64,000 bases of DNA from Ceratobasidium sp. AG-K (lineage: Eukaryota > Basidiomycota > Agaricomycetes > Cantharellales > Ceratobasidiaceae). The stretch spans positions 992,001-1,056,000 of the forward strand of contig JAWNGF010000007.1 in the NCBI GenBank assembly GCA_037039685.1, written 5' to 3'. Within the stretch, counting starts at the first letter, position 1; each line of letters begins with the position of its first letter. This document shows, one piece after another, positions 24,366-36,085 of the stretch. The translations under genes were made by a program, and so were the position numbers. The notes below the pieces were generated by a model. The model did not search any database and was not told where the DNA came from. It was given only the letters and a program-made list of their open reading frames with translations.

Positions 24366-26531
24366 AAAGAGGTTGCGTCGTAGTATTTGTAGCCCTAGCC
24401 CGTCGAAGTCAAAGCAGCGAGAGCTCGTGTTCACGATGCGAGCGCCTTGCTGAGTCAGCTAGCGCTTGTCCCTGCTTTGTCTGATGGAAACGGCTCTGGA
24501 CCAATCAGGCTGTTTCGCACAGCATTAGCGTGTGCATATTAGGTTCAACCCCTTGTTGATGGCCTTGTGGCTGAGGTGTGTTGCCTATTATCACTTTCGA
24601 TCAGGCCAAATACCCCCCGCCACTAGGCACACGGGCCTTCTGTATGGACCTCGGGCAATGGAGTTTCTATTGACATACGACAAAGGCAAGCCGCTCGCTA
24701 GGGTAGGACAGCGTTCCCGCTTCACTTTTATACAGTGTTTTCCCCTAATTTTTATATCCACAACCACGTGGTGACAAGGAGGACCTGAAATACTTTATCG
24801 GTGCATGCAAGCAAGCATTCGCATGGCAGAAGAATGGCACCGCCTAAAGCAGGGTATTGGCGTGTTGCGCGTCGCTGTTTAGAACTCTCACACAAGTCAA
24901 GGAAGTCTAGATGAATCGTGACTGGCCCATGTCTGAAACCCCTCTTTGAAGACCGACCGGAGTCGAGATAGTATAGTTTCGGGACTTGAGTTGACCGGTA
25001 TGGTAGGCGGTAAACTCACCATCTCTATACAAATACCGGCGTTCTCAACAAAGCCATTCGTCGATCCTACGACCTCTCACTTGTATCAGAAGGAAGGGTG
25101 TATGCACCATGGTAAGGGGTGGGTAGTCCTTTCCTTGAGACTGAGGTGAGGAATGTCACATTATTGTCAAGGAGTAGCAAACATACCAGCTCTGCCGACC
25201 AGTGATCTCATTCTCAATGGCCTGCTAGGATTTACACAGGTGCCAAGTAATGCCGAGTATGGCAGCCGGCTTGTCGGCTCGAGGCGAGTTTCAGTAAATG
25301 TACCCTCGATATACAACATGGAGAGACCCCAAAAGGCCCCTACTTATGATGAAGTCACCGTAAGTCATGCGGAGCATCTCCGGTGAGGCTGGTTTTGGGT
25401 CCCAGCTAATCGAATTGTGACGAACACGTAGTACCGCGAAATTACCTGCAGAATGACTGAGTACGGCATCTCTGGGAAGCTGAAGAATTGCTCAGGAGTG
25501 TGTCGTTATCGCTGCCGGCGTAAATTGAGCCATGTTTGCCACGTCTCCATGCATTTTGGATCGTGACGAGGTTCGGCGCAGTGTAACGGCCTGGAATTAC
25601 TCAATCAACGCGCCACTCGCCACACACAGAGACCCGACTTCAATTCCAGACGAACAGACGCTCTAAGTGGAACCAAGCCCGCTAAATCTTCGGAAACCAA
25701 TATATAGTGCTCATCGATAACCCAATTTGGAAGCATATATCATCCATATTTAGAAATCAGGGCCCCAGCTGGACAATGTTGAGGGGGTTGACATGTATAA
25801 ACATTCCTCAGAAAATTCTCTTGGACCCACCTACGTGCCGCTGCTTTTGGCACATACACCCGAACTGATGAGCAGTGGATGATTATACATACGCCCAAGT
25901 TGATGATCGGACTGAACTAGGCTTATCTTCATGGGAACCTCCACATTTACAGTTATATATAGTAACAACACGATACATACGGATACTTGGCTGATATTAC
26001 TCGTATGCCTCGTATACGGATGGACATGGGGATTCACCGGCGACTAAAGATGCGCCTTCGCTGATCAAGCGAATAGGTGAACATATATTCCGAGAGCGAT
26101 CAGCGCTTGGGCGCTTAGTCTCGGGTGCGGGCGGCAAGGTACCGGACAATAGCTTTTCGAAGAGCGTATCGAATCCTATTTTGTCATTGCAAGAGCGATG
26201 ATCGGCGGTGGCGGTGTTCCACGCATATGGGATAGCATATAGTCATAGTCCCAGGCATATTTACACGTACACAAGAGAAACGGTTCGGGGCGTGACACAG
26301 GAAATGAACGAAATATTACAAAGACGTAGAACCAAACTCTGATGAACTGGTTGCACAACCCGGATAAAGTTCGGTCAGGCGAGCCTTACGAGACGGGGGA
26401 AGGGGCTATGGCTATCTTGTCGTGACGGTCCAGCCTATCTACCCCACGAGGTAAGCGGTGTGTTGTTACAGCATAACGGGCCGATCCATGATATCCCCCT
26501 AAGTCGTCCGGACGCGTGGTTCAGCCCGGGC
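24366..26531. other. Intergenic, nothing recognised
   Basis: Several short frames, none with a recognisable domain or supported splice structure. It contains the 5' flank of the IML2-like gene and the 3' flank of the metacaspase. Confidence 0.4.
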
Positions 26532-28797
26532 CTATTTTGGAAACGGATTTGTGTAACGTACCATTGAAGCAGATATCCACAACTATCACGCCAGAAAGCC
26601 AAGAAAAACAACACACAGCACCGTAAGATCCCGGATTCATCGCGCTGAATAGTAAAGGCGGCTCACCTGCGGTTGTTGGTAAACAACGGTAATCTCGAAC
26701 TCGGCGAACTCCTTTGCCCATTCGAGGCGTTCAAGATATGCTAGCCGGTCCTGTTCCCTGTAGACATAGGCAAATGTAAGTGGTTTGGTCCTTTTCGTTG
26801 GTAAAACTGGCATCGTATATGCAGGTTGGATTTATTCGGACTCGATATGACACTCACCGAATATACTCAAATAACTCAGCATATGTTGCAGTTCGTTGTT
26901 CGGGCTCAAACCCGCCTGGCATCGCGTGATAATTTGCAGCAGCACCCCTGTATCCCGTGGTGAATGCCTATCAGAGAAACCAACATAAGTTCAGGATGTT
27001 TGCGTATCCGATTTCGGTTGCCTTAACTTACGGAAGTTAAAACCCCTCGTTGGTCGTCGATTTGGTTGAATGCCAAATGGGTATCCAAACAAGCAGACCA
27101 ACACACCTACAAACCAATATATCAGTCACTGCCCCAAAATGATACTAGCATTTATCCAGATGACCCCAACTCAAGTTTGGCCTAAAGATTTGCAGTCAAT
27201 CCAGGGTACTCACAACGTTGGCCAAAATGGGCTTGTATGCCCTCGCTAGGACGGGACTTTCGACGCTTTTCAGCTCTAGTATTACAGAATCACTCGCGGT
27301 AATTGGGCTTCGCTCCGCTCCGGGTGTCGTGGGCTCATCCGTGTTTTTGACCTGAGCGCGTTCAGGAAGCTCTGCGACCGAGGAAGCAATGGCAAATTCA
27401 CAAAAGTGGAGCGCGTAAGCATTGCAAGCCGAATCGGCGTTCTTACTTCAAGCGGCATACCTAAGATATTTCCCACTGGAATAACTTCGCCGGAGCTAGA
27501 TCTACATATTTTCAACTTGAGCAATATCGAAAGTGCGGGTTTGACCGGTAAGGAGGGTATTGAGCCTCGTGACATGATCATGGCTGGGGTCCTAGCACGA
27601 GGTGTCGGAGCTCGGAATTCGCTGTCCATGTCTACATACCGTAAAGAGTACGGCAGGTCAGAAATAAACCGGTTGAAGCGCATAGGGCCGAGACTTGCCT
27701 AAGATTGTTCCGCTATGGCAACACTAGGTGACGTTATTTTAGCTGAGTATCAAACGGGAACGTAAGGCTTACATCAATGAGCGCCTAAAACGGGCGACAG
27801 GTTATTTTGGTTAGTGAGTCAAGATTGGTGCCAAGGTAGTTCGCCGTACCGTGAGGATAGCATTGGGGGGTAGGGGGTCGACTAGAAGATCCGAAATGTC
27901 TGATTGTGGTGTTTTGTGAGTAAAGTAGCCAAGTCGTATATATCGGGGAAGGGTTCCTCGCCGCGCACGTACGTCATCAAGGATGAGTCCATCATCGCTG
28001 TGCTGGTATGTGGTGGCCCAGTCAAGGGGTTGAATAGCTAAAAGCCATGTTATTGCCACGGGTCCTTTTGACTATACGATCAGACCAACCCTCATCCAAT
28101 CCATCACTCTCGTCTCCATCGTGGTCTTGTACTTGAGTACCATGTCCAGCGTCTAATTCAAGGGGATCCCATTGATTTCAACGTGTCAGCCACGTTGAGA
28201 TACTACTCACAGTGGAAAAACCGTCGGTCACCGCCACGACATCCTCAGAAAGCCACCGAAGACCTTCGAGCTGCAGGATATCGTGGTTAGAGCTGAAATA
28301 CGCGTAGGGGCTGCCCACCTACGATATTATACGGGTTGGCTGTTGGCTTTGTGGTAGCCCAGGCGCGTCGGCTAAGATGCGAATGTCACGCCCCGCATAT
28401 TCCCCTTCGTTCCCTGTATACGTGGGGGAGGAATGTAAGGGGCAGATCACGCTAAAAACTAGCACCTGGACGCACGCAACAGTTCGAGGACATCGTTTGA
28501 GTCTGCATGGCAACCAGGTAGGTACATCTCATTACCATCGGGGAACATTTGCCCTCCCTGGTACTCGATGCCCACCTACGCGTAATTCAGCTAATTATAT
28601 AATAAATAGTGATATCCACTTACGATCAATGCTCTCTTCAAGCATGGGAGTTTTGACTTTTCGCCGGTGTAGTATGCAAAATGGGACGGAACGCTAAGCC
28701 TGCTTGGAGCTTCGCTGGTAGCAGAGCTTGGTTGACCACGGGAGCGGTTGAGGCTGGAAGATCGCACTAATGAGCTCAGAGATAAGGGCGGAGGCAT
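26532..28797 (-). CDS. Metacaspase (caspase domain, peptidase C14), about 14 exons
   Basis: Exons: 28797-28624, 28575-28466, 28413-28333, 28292-28211, 28152-28090, 28037-27973, 27899-27850, 27784-27773, 27723-27699, 27631-27214, 27106-27032, 26967-26858, 26757-26667, 26582-26532. The product is a cysteine protease of fungal type I metacaspase architecture. Visible are LKRALIVGIEYQGG, DIRILAD, LRWLSEDV, the catalytic-His motif HYAGHGTQVQDHDGDE, DDGLILDD, PLPPNAILT, the catalytic-Cys motif DCCHSG (12-nt and 25-nt exons) and C-terminal VCWSACLD...GVLTSAFT. The intron 27698-27632 is GC-AG; using it keeps DCCHSG. Several junctions (28466/28413, 28333, 28231, 27973, 27344) need one base restored in a short run to keep frame, so either the assembly is imperfect there or the gene is damaged. 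About 470 aa if repaired. The Ser-rich N-terminus has no signal peptide. Confidence 0.75.
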
Positions 28798-29432
28798 TTT
28801 AGGTCCTGGTCGTGATCGAGAGAAGTTCCATCAGCGATTATAAAGCGGGGAGGAAAGTCCACGTGACGTCATCGCTTCGACCAGCTCAAGAGTTTGAGTC
28901 AAGCGCCATTTCACTCGGTGCGTTCCATCTCAAGGCATTATGAATGAGCTCGCAGTACTGGTACCATATCAGCGCTATGCAAAGGACCGCTATACATGTC
29001 ACCCCATCACCTGCTACGGTTCAGTGCACGCATAATGTAAAGTGTATTTGCCAGTGTACCGTCACGGTAACCGCGGGCTTTCAAAGGGGTCGCCGATCGT
29101 GAATAGAAAATACGCTACTTTTCAATCGTTGGCCCACTTGCACTTGTAATTCGCGTATTTTGCCCCTCGCAATGTGCATCATGGGTTGGAGAATCGAGTG
29201 ACATCGCCTTGACGAAGAAAGAGATTCCGCCAGTGGATCTTGCCCATCCCAGCAAGATTATACATCGGTGCTTGGATAAATAACCTTAGTTACCAGCAAC
29301 AGAGTGTTAGGACTGTGTGATGGGCAGATGTGGTTGCGCACAAAGGTCGATTAAGCGCCAAGCGCCAAAGCGATCTGGAAACGAGCGCGTGACCGTCACA
29401 GAACCCAAGTAACTACCGCCACTGGCACTCCG
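28798..29432. other. Divergent promoter region
   Basis: The metacaspase (minus, ATG at 28797) and the membrane protein gene (plus, ATG at 29433) are divergent and share this 635 bp. No specific site was identified. Confidence 0.5.
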
Positions 29433-31061
29433 ATGCGCACGAGAGACAAACATCAACCTATGTTGCCTCAGCCCGGCAGCTCTCGGCTCACCGCCGGGCC
29501 CCCGATGAGATTTGGAATTTTCTCCCCTCGAATGTTTTCGCGTAGTCTGCTTCGCCGCCGTCGTTTCTATCTCGTACTTGCACTGTTTGTGTTTGCACTC
29601 TACTATTTCCGCATACTTGATTCTTCACCCGATCCTATATCCGGATACGAAGTGGCATTTGATGAAGAAATCCAATACGCCACCGATGTAGCTAGGGCTG
29701 GAGATTCCGTGAAGTATCTCCACTTTAAGGTAGCACCTCACTCCAGGTGAGTTGTTTGAATGGCAAATCGTAACCCAAACTAACCTTTCAAAGCAAGGGT
29801 GGATAATGCACTCGCCAACTTGTAAGGCCTAGATAACATATTCCGGCGTATTAAAGGCTTACGTTTTAATAGATTTCTCCATGCTCATATCGCGCACGCA
29901 TCGGGTCGTGTATACGTCTTCAACCCCTTAGAACCAATCGCTCATGGAGGGCCTTCTACTTGGTCCCGGAAAAAGGTCCAGCCTCTGAGTTCGGTGTTAA
30001 ATGTTGGAAATTCGTGGGATACAAAAGGCGGTAAGCATCTTCTATGCATTATCCAGCATGAACTAGTGTTTTACTGGGAAAATCAGGGGTACCCCGACCC
30101 GTATCTTCGCTGGGATGGCACCATGTCTGTCCTAGAAGAAAACGGAAATTGCTATACATTTCACCTCAAGATCTTGCCAACGTTCACGACCCCGGGGCAC
30201 TCATGACCAGATGGATCAAAAAGCTTGACAAAATGGACGCTCGTTGTATCGAAGTTGTCGGGGAACTTTTTACAGAAAGGTGCGTTTGGGATTTTTATTC
30301 GCACTACCCAACAAATGCTAATCTATTGCCAGTGTCCTCGAATCTCTCATGATTCAAGGCCTGTATGACACGATCCTTTCGTCTCCCGTCCTCAAACAAT
30401 ATACTTTCCGGCCAAACATCTACACCGTTGCAGCCAACATTCTCCCCATCACAGACCAAACGACACTATCCCCAACAGCGAACAATACCGTCACCCTTCA
30501 TACTTATCTCCCTCCAGATCCACTAAACGAACTTGACGATCCCTGTTCGGCCATCGCGTCCCGAGGTGCCCCATTCCAGACCTTTGCACACCTTAGGGAT
30601 CTCCCCACGCCCTTTGTGCTCCCTGCAACAAAATCATACTACAAACAACGATGCAACCCTACAGTCGTGCAAATCATCGGGAGGCTTGGGATTACACGTA
30701 ACGCCAACCCCACACTCAAACATGTATACGTTGTTGATGGTCCACTGGGAATGTCCCCTTCACAATGGATTGATCGAAAGCGCTGGTTTGAGGAGTTACG
30801 GTTCGAGCTGACAACCAAGTACGGATGGGAGAGTGTCAGGTGGGCCGCAGCAGGGGCGAAACCCGAGTCAGTTGCCGTCGATATGGAGTTGGCGACTCGG
30901 AGCTATGCTTACCTTGGTAATGGAGTACGTACAATTCAATCATATTTCAATTCTTGTATATCTAACCTATGTTGAATGTCCAGTTTTCACACTTCTCCAG
31001 CAATGTAGTATTGCTTCGCTCTGCTCAAGGGCTATCTCGAGGGACTCTTCGATTTTTGTAG
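29433..31061 (+). CDS. Fungal O-fucosyltransferase-like type II membrane protein
   Basis: Exons: 29433-29746, 29798-29821, 29873-30030, 30087-30279, 30333-30924, 30984-31061, giving 452 aa in frame. A basic N-terminus (LLRRRR) precedes one hydrophobic segment of about 19 residues (YLVLALFVFALYYF, near residues 45-63). This suggests a Golgi/ER type II membrane protein with a lumenal domain. That domain contains FLHAHIAHASGRVYVFNPLE at the family's usual N-terminal position, AYLGNGFSHFSSN near the C-terminus and a final RGTLRFL. This layout is typical of a large, poorly studied basidiomycete family related to GDP-fucose O-fucosyltransferases. The enzymatic activity and acceptor are not known. 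The 24-nt second exon rests on an AAG acceptor and is the least certain part. Confidence 0.75.
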
Positions 31062-33051
31062 TCGATTGGGTCACAAACACACAAAAGTTTTGTATATGGC
31101 TGGTCCTGAATACAGTTTCATTGATTCCTCAGACAATTGGCTCCGTTCCATTCGACCTTGGGTTACTCGGGCACACTATATGGCCCTGCTTAGACTTGGC
31201 TTTTCTCAAACTGAAACTTTATTCTCTCAATATTCGCAGCACAAGAGCGTAGTTGAGCTGGTTGGGCGTCACTATGATTCATGCCGACCAATACTTGCAC
31301 ACAACTCTGGAAGCTTGGGTCAGGGTAAGCAAGGACTTGTGCTATCACCCGTTCGTTCCAGTCAGGAGTAGGGCATGAGCCGGAAAGCAACCTCAGATCA
31401 GAAGTAAGGTTTAGGTCTCATGAAAAGCCGGTTTTTGGGCACTGGCGAACACACACGCTATGATAACATAAGCCTAGATAAAATACCCGCCATGAGAAAC
31501 TAATGCTGCATCCGCAACCAGAACTCGCAGTGGTGGTGAGGAACTTTGGCTAGACCAGGCGAGGAACAGCGTACAGGAAGTTCTGATAGGGTAGTCGAGA
31601 CTGAGTAGATCGGGTTCAAGGTGTTGCGTGAGGGCTCAAGCATGGTTGAGGATCGAGTGGTCGCTACGAATCGAAAGCAAGATGGTCTCAATACGAATTG
31701 GTGCTGAACTGAGATGAGCTTGGTCTTGAGCCTACGCATACCATTCGTCCCATGGGGAAAAATTAAGGATATTGATGGATGATGTCATGAAATGATACAA
31801 GCAGCGTGCACAGCGGTAGTCGCGTCTCGAAGAAACGTTAAATACCGTATACCCCAAAATTCTCGGTTCTTAGCACTTCGTGCTTCGCTCCTTACAGGGC
31901 CAGTCACTCGCCTACCTGACCACGCATAGCTGTGTTCGATGATTCATCCTAGCGATCGATCCGGCACGGCTTATTCTACATATTGGGGTATCTAGGACAC
32001 CATATCACGAGCCTAATGAATATATATGGCCAATGCTAGATCAAGCAAAGGAATGTAGGGTTTTGATAAGTACCGCCAGCACATTGGTAGTGGACCTGAA
32101 GGCCGCTAAGCCCATAGGGATGACCTGACACTCATCGAGCCTCAAAAGTGCCCCATAATTAGTGTCGGCAATCATTTACCACAAGACATATCTTGAACCC
32201 TTCCACCGTTTCTGGGTTAGCTTCCTGTCACAATCCGAAGGTAAGGTATATAGCCGGTTGCGCCTTAATGCCATCATACATGAGGGCTGTGATTCAACCT
32301 TTCCTATGACGCGATATCTATCAGGCATAAGATATTTGGCGTGGGAGTTATATAGTATCTCCGTGCAGTACCACCGGAACATATGGGTAGGGCCGGCCAG
32401 TACTACGCTTCACTTCACATGATTCCCGGCGCAAGAGTATTCTGAAGCTTGGGCGGTTAAGCGCAAGTTGGCTGTATGCAATAAACATTATTACTTGGCC
32501 CGACGACTTTTTTCGTTGATTTTAACGAGGACAAGGCTGACCACAGGCTATTCCCATGCTAGCGAGTTATTCTTCATGAGGTTCTTGGCGCGGTATAGGA
32601 GATGCAATGTGAATCCCCGGCTGTGGAGCGGCTTCTTGGGTCCTGGATGGTATACATGTGGTGATTGATTTCGCGACCAGGAGTCCCGGACGCCCCATCT
32701 CTGGTAAAGAAGCCAAGGCGAATATAGAGATACATTGGGCAGGGTGGTAGGCATCTTACTTTTGGGCTATGGTTTGTGAGTTGCCCTACCACCAGATATA
32801 ATATGCTGTACTCAAGACTTCTCAATTGGAGAGCACGTGCTCTGAGGCGCCCAACATTTCTCGAATGCAGGCCAACAAGCGAATTTCCCTCACTTAGCTT
32901 ACTTAAACATCGCCTTTCTGCCACTACATAATGATTCAAGCATTTATTACATGGATTATACACAAGTAAGACTCTACCAACTCAGCAATTATACCTTCCA
33001 ACCTATTCTATGAGCGCATACATACAAAAGTCTAGGGGCGCGGATCTTCTC
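31062..33051. other. Intergenic, nothing recognised
   Basis: Starts with the 3' UTR of the membrane protein gene. A plus-strand frame at 31066-31371 overlaps the likely UTR and has no recognisable domain. The rest has only short frames. Confidence 0.4.
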
Positions 33052-35159
33052 TTATACCTGTGAGTGTCCCTTGCGATTAGCGTGTAACACACGCGCGGCG
33101 ATCAAGAAGCACGATCCTGCTAACGTGACAACCTACGAAGCAAATATTATGAATTTCGACCGAGAAAGTAAGAGGGTGTACTCACGCCCGCAAAAACAAT
33201 TGGCCTGTACCACAAGTTATCGTCGGTTAATAGGGCACCGGAAATTGGGGTCCCAACGAGCGTCGCTATGCCTATCACTAGGAAAGCAAGGCCAAGTCGC
33301 GCGCTATGGGTCCGTTAGTGTCGGAAAAAGTTTGGGTTTGGGTAGCAGTATGTGGACTTACCCAACTTCTTGCATATGCCGAGCCAGCGATACAAACATT
33401 GGCGACACCAGTGAAACGACTAGATAAGCATTTGTCAGACATGTTGTGCGGTCAAGCGCTAGCTCAAATGCCACCTACACGCGCCAGAAAAGAATCCATA
33501 AAGGATCGAAAAGACGATGAGTGCCCCAGGAGACTTGACGCCAAACATGGCAAATATCAAGATGCCAGCGATCGCGGCGTGGGGGATGATCACGTTGAAC
33601 ACTCCACATTTCTACCAAGAACCATGAGTATTGTTGAACGGAAGGTTATAAGAGAGACCTACGTCGGCAAATAGGTTGGGAATAGTCCGGCCGAACACCG
33701 AAGCGGCGTTGAGGATGGTGAGCTATACAACAGGTTTTAGAGGCTGCGCCCACAGAGGTGAACAGTCGCTTACAGAATAAAATGCCAGCTGTTTATCAAT
33801 ATTATGCTGAATCGCAAACAGCTGAAATCGCCTTGTAAGTAAAATGATGTCCGAAATAGACTATGGATCAAGCGCACCTGGATGTAGAAAATAGGAAACC
33901 AGATGCCAAGCATGACGAGGAAAACCCTAGGAACGGTAATTAGCACTATGCGTAAAAGTCCTAGATCCGAATGACATACCCGATGACGGCTAGCTGGAAC
34001 ACAGTATCGGCGGCGATCCCCCTGAAATCCGGGGGAGGAGAAGGAGGCCTTTGTGCTTTCGGAGGTAGACGAGTCCGCATCAACAGATTGGCCGCCACAA
34101 GGCAGGCTATTCAACCGAGCTTAGCAGCGATAAGGGCGGCAGGGAATGTCCTACCCAGTACCACGAATGCAGTAGATCGCACACCCCACCCAAACCCAGA
34201 TGTCTTGAACACGTTGTTGAGCATGATCGGGAAGACGATACCCCCACAGGAGGAGCCAGTGAGTACGATTCCCATTGCCAACGACCGTCGCTTCGCAAAG
34301 TGGTGGAAATCACGCCGACTACCCACGGAGGTCAGTATTAGGACTGGTTGCTCGGGATTTGTACTCACTCGAAGGCACGAACAGGAGCCCTTGACTCAAA
34401 CCTAGCCCGATTGCCTGAGGAAGAATACTTGATAGTATTGATTCTCTTTTGCCAACGATACCATAAAAAGGCTGAGCCAATGTAAGCGCGATGCATCTGG
34501 GAGCAAGATTACGCATACATACCAGAAGATGTAGAGCAAAGAACCAAAGCCAATCGTCCAGTGAAAGTACCCCAGATCGAAGAGTTTGCCAGAGGCCAGA
34601 CCCTGCTCATTCAGATTTCGCGTAAGCTTTAGCCCGCCGTGAAATGGTCGCCACTTGCCATCATAAAAAGAAGACATAATTGAGTTGAACCAACCCATGA
34701 TACTACGGACGTCGACTATAAATATCTTAGTGACTGGGGAGATGCCGGGTTGCAGGAATCCTACCTTGTTGGTCATATATTCTCGGGCATAGTAGTCCTC
34801 GAATACCCCAAACGCGTTCAAATACCTGCAGTTCGATTAAGCTCGGGACTGAAAGCCCTTGAGACGAAAACCTCACTTACCCAAAAGTGCAGAACAAAAT
34901 CAACCAACTAGACCATACCCGTGGGGTCAATATCGTTAAACCTGCAAGAAACCCAACTTACCACCCAGCAACCTATATACGCATTAGCATACATACGCGT
35001 TATTGCAGTATGTAAACTCACTGTTAGCCAAGCCTTCAAGCCCCCGTCAGGAATATCCGGTACCGCTGCGACTGCCTTTTCTGTGTCTGAAGGAACAGTC
35101 GGCGGGAGGGGCTCGTGTGCACAGAGCGTATCGTTGGACGAATGTTGTGAAGAATCCAT
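33052..35159 (-). CDS. MFS transporter, monocarboxylate-permease type, 16 exons, two frame breaks
   Basis: Exons: 35159-35022, 34972-34962, 34907-34881, 34825-34765, 34715-34659, 34602-34523, 34471-34369, 34318-34155, 34106-33980, 33926-33878, 33821-33774, 33722-33663, 33611-33479, 33419-33362, 33303-33186, 33132-33052. It is a plasma-membrane-type major facilitator of the fungal MCT group. PDGGLKAWLTVAGCWLILF begins TM1, then YLNAFGVFEDYYARE, SGKLFDLGYFHWTIG, GIVLTGSSCGGIVFPIML, NAASVFGRTIPNLFAD, VSLVSPMF and LVGTPISGALL. The second exon is 11 nt; intron 34658-34603 is GC-AG. Frame is lost near 34421-34426 (QVF/LPQAIGLG) and near 34305 (GVIS/HHFAKRRS). One base restored at each gives 438 aa with no other stop. 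The substrate is unknown. Confidence 0.8.
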
Positions 35160-36085
35160 GGTACAAATGAGCAACGGGTGAATACAAGTTGATGGGTACC
35201 AACTCGCCCGCCAGCATGAGCTTTTATAAAACCCGCTCGGGCATAACCCGATTCTGACCGCATTCCATCCGACATATTACACTAACGCCTTGGCCTCTGC
35301 ACCTTATCGTTGACTTATAATTAGACGACCTTGCCGATGAAACAAATTAATAAATCGAGTTGCATTACTGCCGTTCTCGTCTTGTCCCGAAAATAGGCCA
35401 AGCTTACTGAGCATCCCGATTTAGACAATGTAAGCCTCCACCTCACCTCGCCTCGGCTCAGACAATCAGTGTATTAGCTAGAAAGCCAAGTTCCGAATAC
35501 TTAAATAAAGGTGGAGCCATGGCACCGTGGGTCGAGCAGTGTGCATGTTCTGGAGATTTGTCGTTGTATGATTGCAGCTTGGAATGGCGGGGCATAGCAT
35601 GGTAAAAAGGGATCCGAATAGTCCATGACAGCAACGGCCACGAGCCAGTACAAGATATCCCTACGAGATGATCAATTTACGTGCTTTTGCGCGAAAGTAT
35701 CGAGATATCCGTTCGGAGTTCCACAGAGAAGGGGTGTTGTATTACACGGTTTCCAAGAGTCGGGACTGTCTGGAGACGCAAAAGCCTTGAGACTCAGTAC
35801 CGAACAAGGACAGCCTCGTGCGGAGAGCCCACGATAATCTGTCATCACGAGTTCACGTAGCAGCCAAGCGGTGGCGAGTCTGAACTGACAACAGAGATAA
35901 TTTTCGAATGCAAACGTCACCTCGCCACCCATGGTACTGTATAGTCACACGCCACCAACCCAAATTGCAAGTACGACCATTCAATGCATAGAACGAAAAA
36001 CTGGGGTATAGGGACAAGAAATACACAACAGCATATAGCACAATCGAAAGCATGTACAACAAGGAGTTCAACGCATAAAAAACCG
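35160..36085. other. Intergenic between MFS gene and transcription factor gene
   Basis: Contains the MFS promoter and the 3' flank of the transcription factor. No gene recognised. Confidence 0.5.

Noticed and set aside
26532..27700. Separate unknown gene downstream of a truncated caspase fragment
   Set aside because: The VCWSACLD...GVLTSAFT region is the conserved C-terminal part of fungal metacaspases, and splice phases connect it to the N-terminal exons.
27632..27784. Reading of the metacaspase active site as DASLGP, suggesting an inactive pseudo-protease
   Set aside because: A TAG acceptor at 27724 and a GC donor at 27698 give DCCHSGTIL in frame, which matches the family; the Cys-less reading uses a later acceptor.
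30984..31100. Longer C-terminus of the membrane protein in another frame (DSSIFVVDW)
   Set aside because: Phase from exon 5 dictates the frame ending RGTLRFL and TAG at 31059-31061, which fits the family's usual end.
31066..31371. Plus-strand frame of 101 codons after the membrane protein gene
   Set aside because: It begins five bases after that gene's stop, lacks a domain, and is best read as 3' UTR.
34100..34160. Stop codon after LIAAKLG in the MFS gene
   Set aside because: That stretch is the intron 34154-34107, with GTAGGA donor, GCTAAG branch site and AATAG acceptor; splicing restores the frame.
34908..34980. In-frame TAA and a 20-nt intron near the start of the MFS gene
   Set aside because: An 11-nt exon (34972-34962) followed by a 54-nt intron gives AWLTVAGCWLILF with no stop and correct phase.
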